From: an uncultured Oscillospiraceae bacterium
GTDB taxonomy: Bacteria; Bacillota; Clostridia; Oscillospirales; Oscillospiraceae
Reading direction: 5' to 3'
Assembly: GCA_910587395.1 (NCBI GenBank)
Contig: CAJULJ010000005.1
Span: forward strand, 1-64,000
Length of the DNA stretch: 64,000 nucleotides
The notes below the pieces were generated by a model. The model saw nothing but the letters and a program-made list of their open reading frames with translations, did not search any database and was not told the origin of the DNA. This document shows positions 63,142 to 64,000 of this stretch, in pieces. Numbering within the stretch: the stretch's first letter is position 1; each line of letters opens with the position of its first letter. Position numbers and translations under genes: made by a program.

Positions 63142-63397
63142 CAGACACTATCCCTGCCCCTGCTGCGGGTATCTCACCCTCTCCGTCCCCAGGGAGGAGG
63201 CCATCGCCTATATCTGCCCGGTGTGTTACTGGGAAAACGACGTATTCGACCCCGGTGAGGACGACCCCAGCTACGAGAACCACGGCATGACTTTGCACCA
63301 GGGCCGGGAAAATTTCAAAAAATACGGCGCGGTGGAGCCCAGGTTCGTTCAGCACGTCCGGCCGCCCCTGCCCGGCGAGATTCCGCCTGATTTGTAA
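63134..63397 (+). CDS. CPCC-family cysteine-rich protein
   Basis: 87 aa. N-terminal YPCPCCGYLTL and ICPVCYWENDVFDP give a CxCC...CxxC zinc-finger-like set, followed by NHGMTLHQGRENFKKYGA, the hallmark of the CPCC family (PF14206). Function unknown, probably a small zinc protein. Starts inside the YjbR gene. Confidence 0.9.
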   Translation: MDDRHYPCPCCGYLTLSVPREEAIAYICPVCYWENDVFDPGEDDPSYENHGMTLHQGRENFKKYGAVEPRFVQHVRPPLPGEIPPDL

Positions 63398-63429
63398 GCT
63401 TTTCAAATCGTTTTTCTATCAATCAGGGG

Positions 63430-63458
63430 TTGACATTAAAAATTCGTTTCATTATCCT
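63430..63458 (+). promoter_or_regulatory. promoter of uvrA
   Basis: TTGACA (63430-63435), 17-bp spacer, TATCCT (63453-63458); leader about 35 nt. No palindrome like that of uvrB P2 is seen here. Confidence 0.78.
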
Positions 63459-63500
63459 ATTATCCGGGCCCAAATCTGAATAAAATTGAGGAGAACACCC

Positions 63501-64000
63501 ATGCAGGACAAAATCGTCATCAAAGGCGCAAGAGAAAACAACCTGAAAAACATCGACGTCACCATCCCACGGGACAAGCTGGTGGTGCTCACAGGCCTGT
63601 CCGGGTCGGGCAAGTCCTCCCTGGCCTTTGAGACGCTGTACGCCGAAGGCCAGCGGCGGTATGTGGAGTCTCTGTCCTCCTACGCCCGGATGTTTTTGGG
63701 ACAGATGGAAAAGCCGGACGTGGACTACATCGAGGGCCTGTCCCCCGCCATCTCCATCGACCAGAAAACCACCTCCAAGAATCCCCGGTCCACCGTGGGC
63801 ACCGTCACGGAGATTTACGACTACCTGCGCCTGCTGTGGGCACGGGTGGGAACTCCTCACTGTCCCAACTGCGGCAAGGAGATCAAACAGCAGACCATCG
63901 ACCAGATCATCGACCAGGTCATGACCCTGCCCGAGGCCACCCGCATCCAGGTGCTGGCCCCCGTGATCCGGGGCAAAAAGGGCGAGCACGCCAAAATCTT
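63501..64000 (+). CDS. uvrA: UvrABC excinuclease subunit A, N-terminal part (runs off the window)
   Basis: First 166 codons of uvrA. Begins [20 protein letters not shown], with Walker [21 protein letters not shown] and [37 protein letters not shown] and the first zinc cysteines (HCPNCGKEI). ATG 63501 has GAGGAG upstream. It is separate from uvrB by four small genes, all on the same strand. Confidence 0.96.
   Translation, partial: MQDKIVIKGARENNLKNIDVTIPRDKLVVLTGLSGSGKSSLAFETLYAEGQRRYVESLSSYARMFLGQMEKPDVDYIEGLSPAISIDQKTTSKNPRSTVGTVTEIYDYLRLLWARVGTPHCPNCGKEIKQQTIDQIIDQVMTLPEATRIQVLAPVIRGKKGEHAKI

Overview
This 64 kb window looks like a chromosomal segment of a GC-rich anaerobic Clostridia member, most likely Oscillospiraceae (Flavonifractor/Intestinimonas/Lawsonibacter-like). 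The grounds are low-GC-Gram-positive ribosome binding sites, TTGACA-17-TATAAT promoters in AT-rich gaps between GC-rich genes, a T-box leader, three oligopeptide ABC operons, a BadF/HgdC-type activase cluster and an ECF S component. The genus is inferred, not shown. I saw no IS element, prophage, CRISPR array, rRNA or tRNA.

Layout. 1-1855: cysK-metY with a divergent Rrf2 regulator that carries three cysteines. 1867-9016: a peptide-import operon (lipoprotein, two permeases, two ATPases, M42 aminopeptidase) behind a T-box leader whose specifier aligns as AUG (Met). 9040-15230: a second peptide ABC operon. 15317-18381: three genes of the 2-hydroxyacyl-CoA dehydratase activase/DUF2229 family. 18393-19539: a separately transcribed DUF4430 lipid- or membrane-anchored protein plus ECF S component, a candidate cobalamin importer.

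19600-38704 is the centrepiece: a propanediol-utilization (Pdu) bacterial microcompartment locus. One 19-gene minus-strand operon (pduA, B, C, D, E, G, H, a BMC-H protein with a long Pro/Glu tail, a second PduA/J, pduL, a eutJ-like chaperone, a flavoprotein-like gene, pduN, O, P, S, T, U, V) encodes shell, B12-dependent diol dehydratase, its reactivase, the corrinoid recycling enzymes, CoA-acylating aldehyde dehydrogenase and phosphotransacylase. Behind it a second operon encodes a PocR-domain histidine-kinase-like protein with a degenerate kinase core, an AraC-type response regulator and an iron alcohol dehydrogenase (PduQ role). Together these convert 1,2-propanediol or glycerol to aldehyde inside the shell, then to alcohol (NADH recycling) and acyl-phosphate. 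The adjacent ECF/DUF4430 pair could supply B12.

38.8-54 kb: a CorA-like membrane protein, a YczE membrane protein overlapping an acyl-CoA synthetase, an AGCS amino-acid symporter, an NSS symporter, a GH13 glycosidase, a third ABC operon with short NikDE-like ATPases, and a radical SAM/SPASM protein next to a TetR regulator. 54-64 kb: a split TauE/SafE transporter (two overlapping half-genes), a ZIP metal transporter, cytidine deaminase, a Kef-type antiporter, uvrB-ybaK with small downstream genes, and the start of uvrA. Promoter, terminator and start-codon calls were made by eye. Where start choices differ from the longest frame, the ribosome binding site is given.
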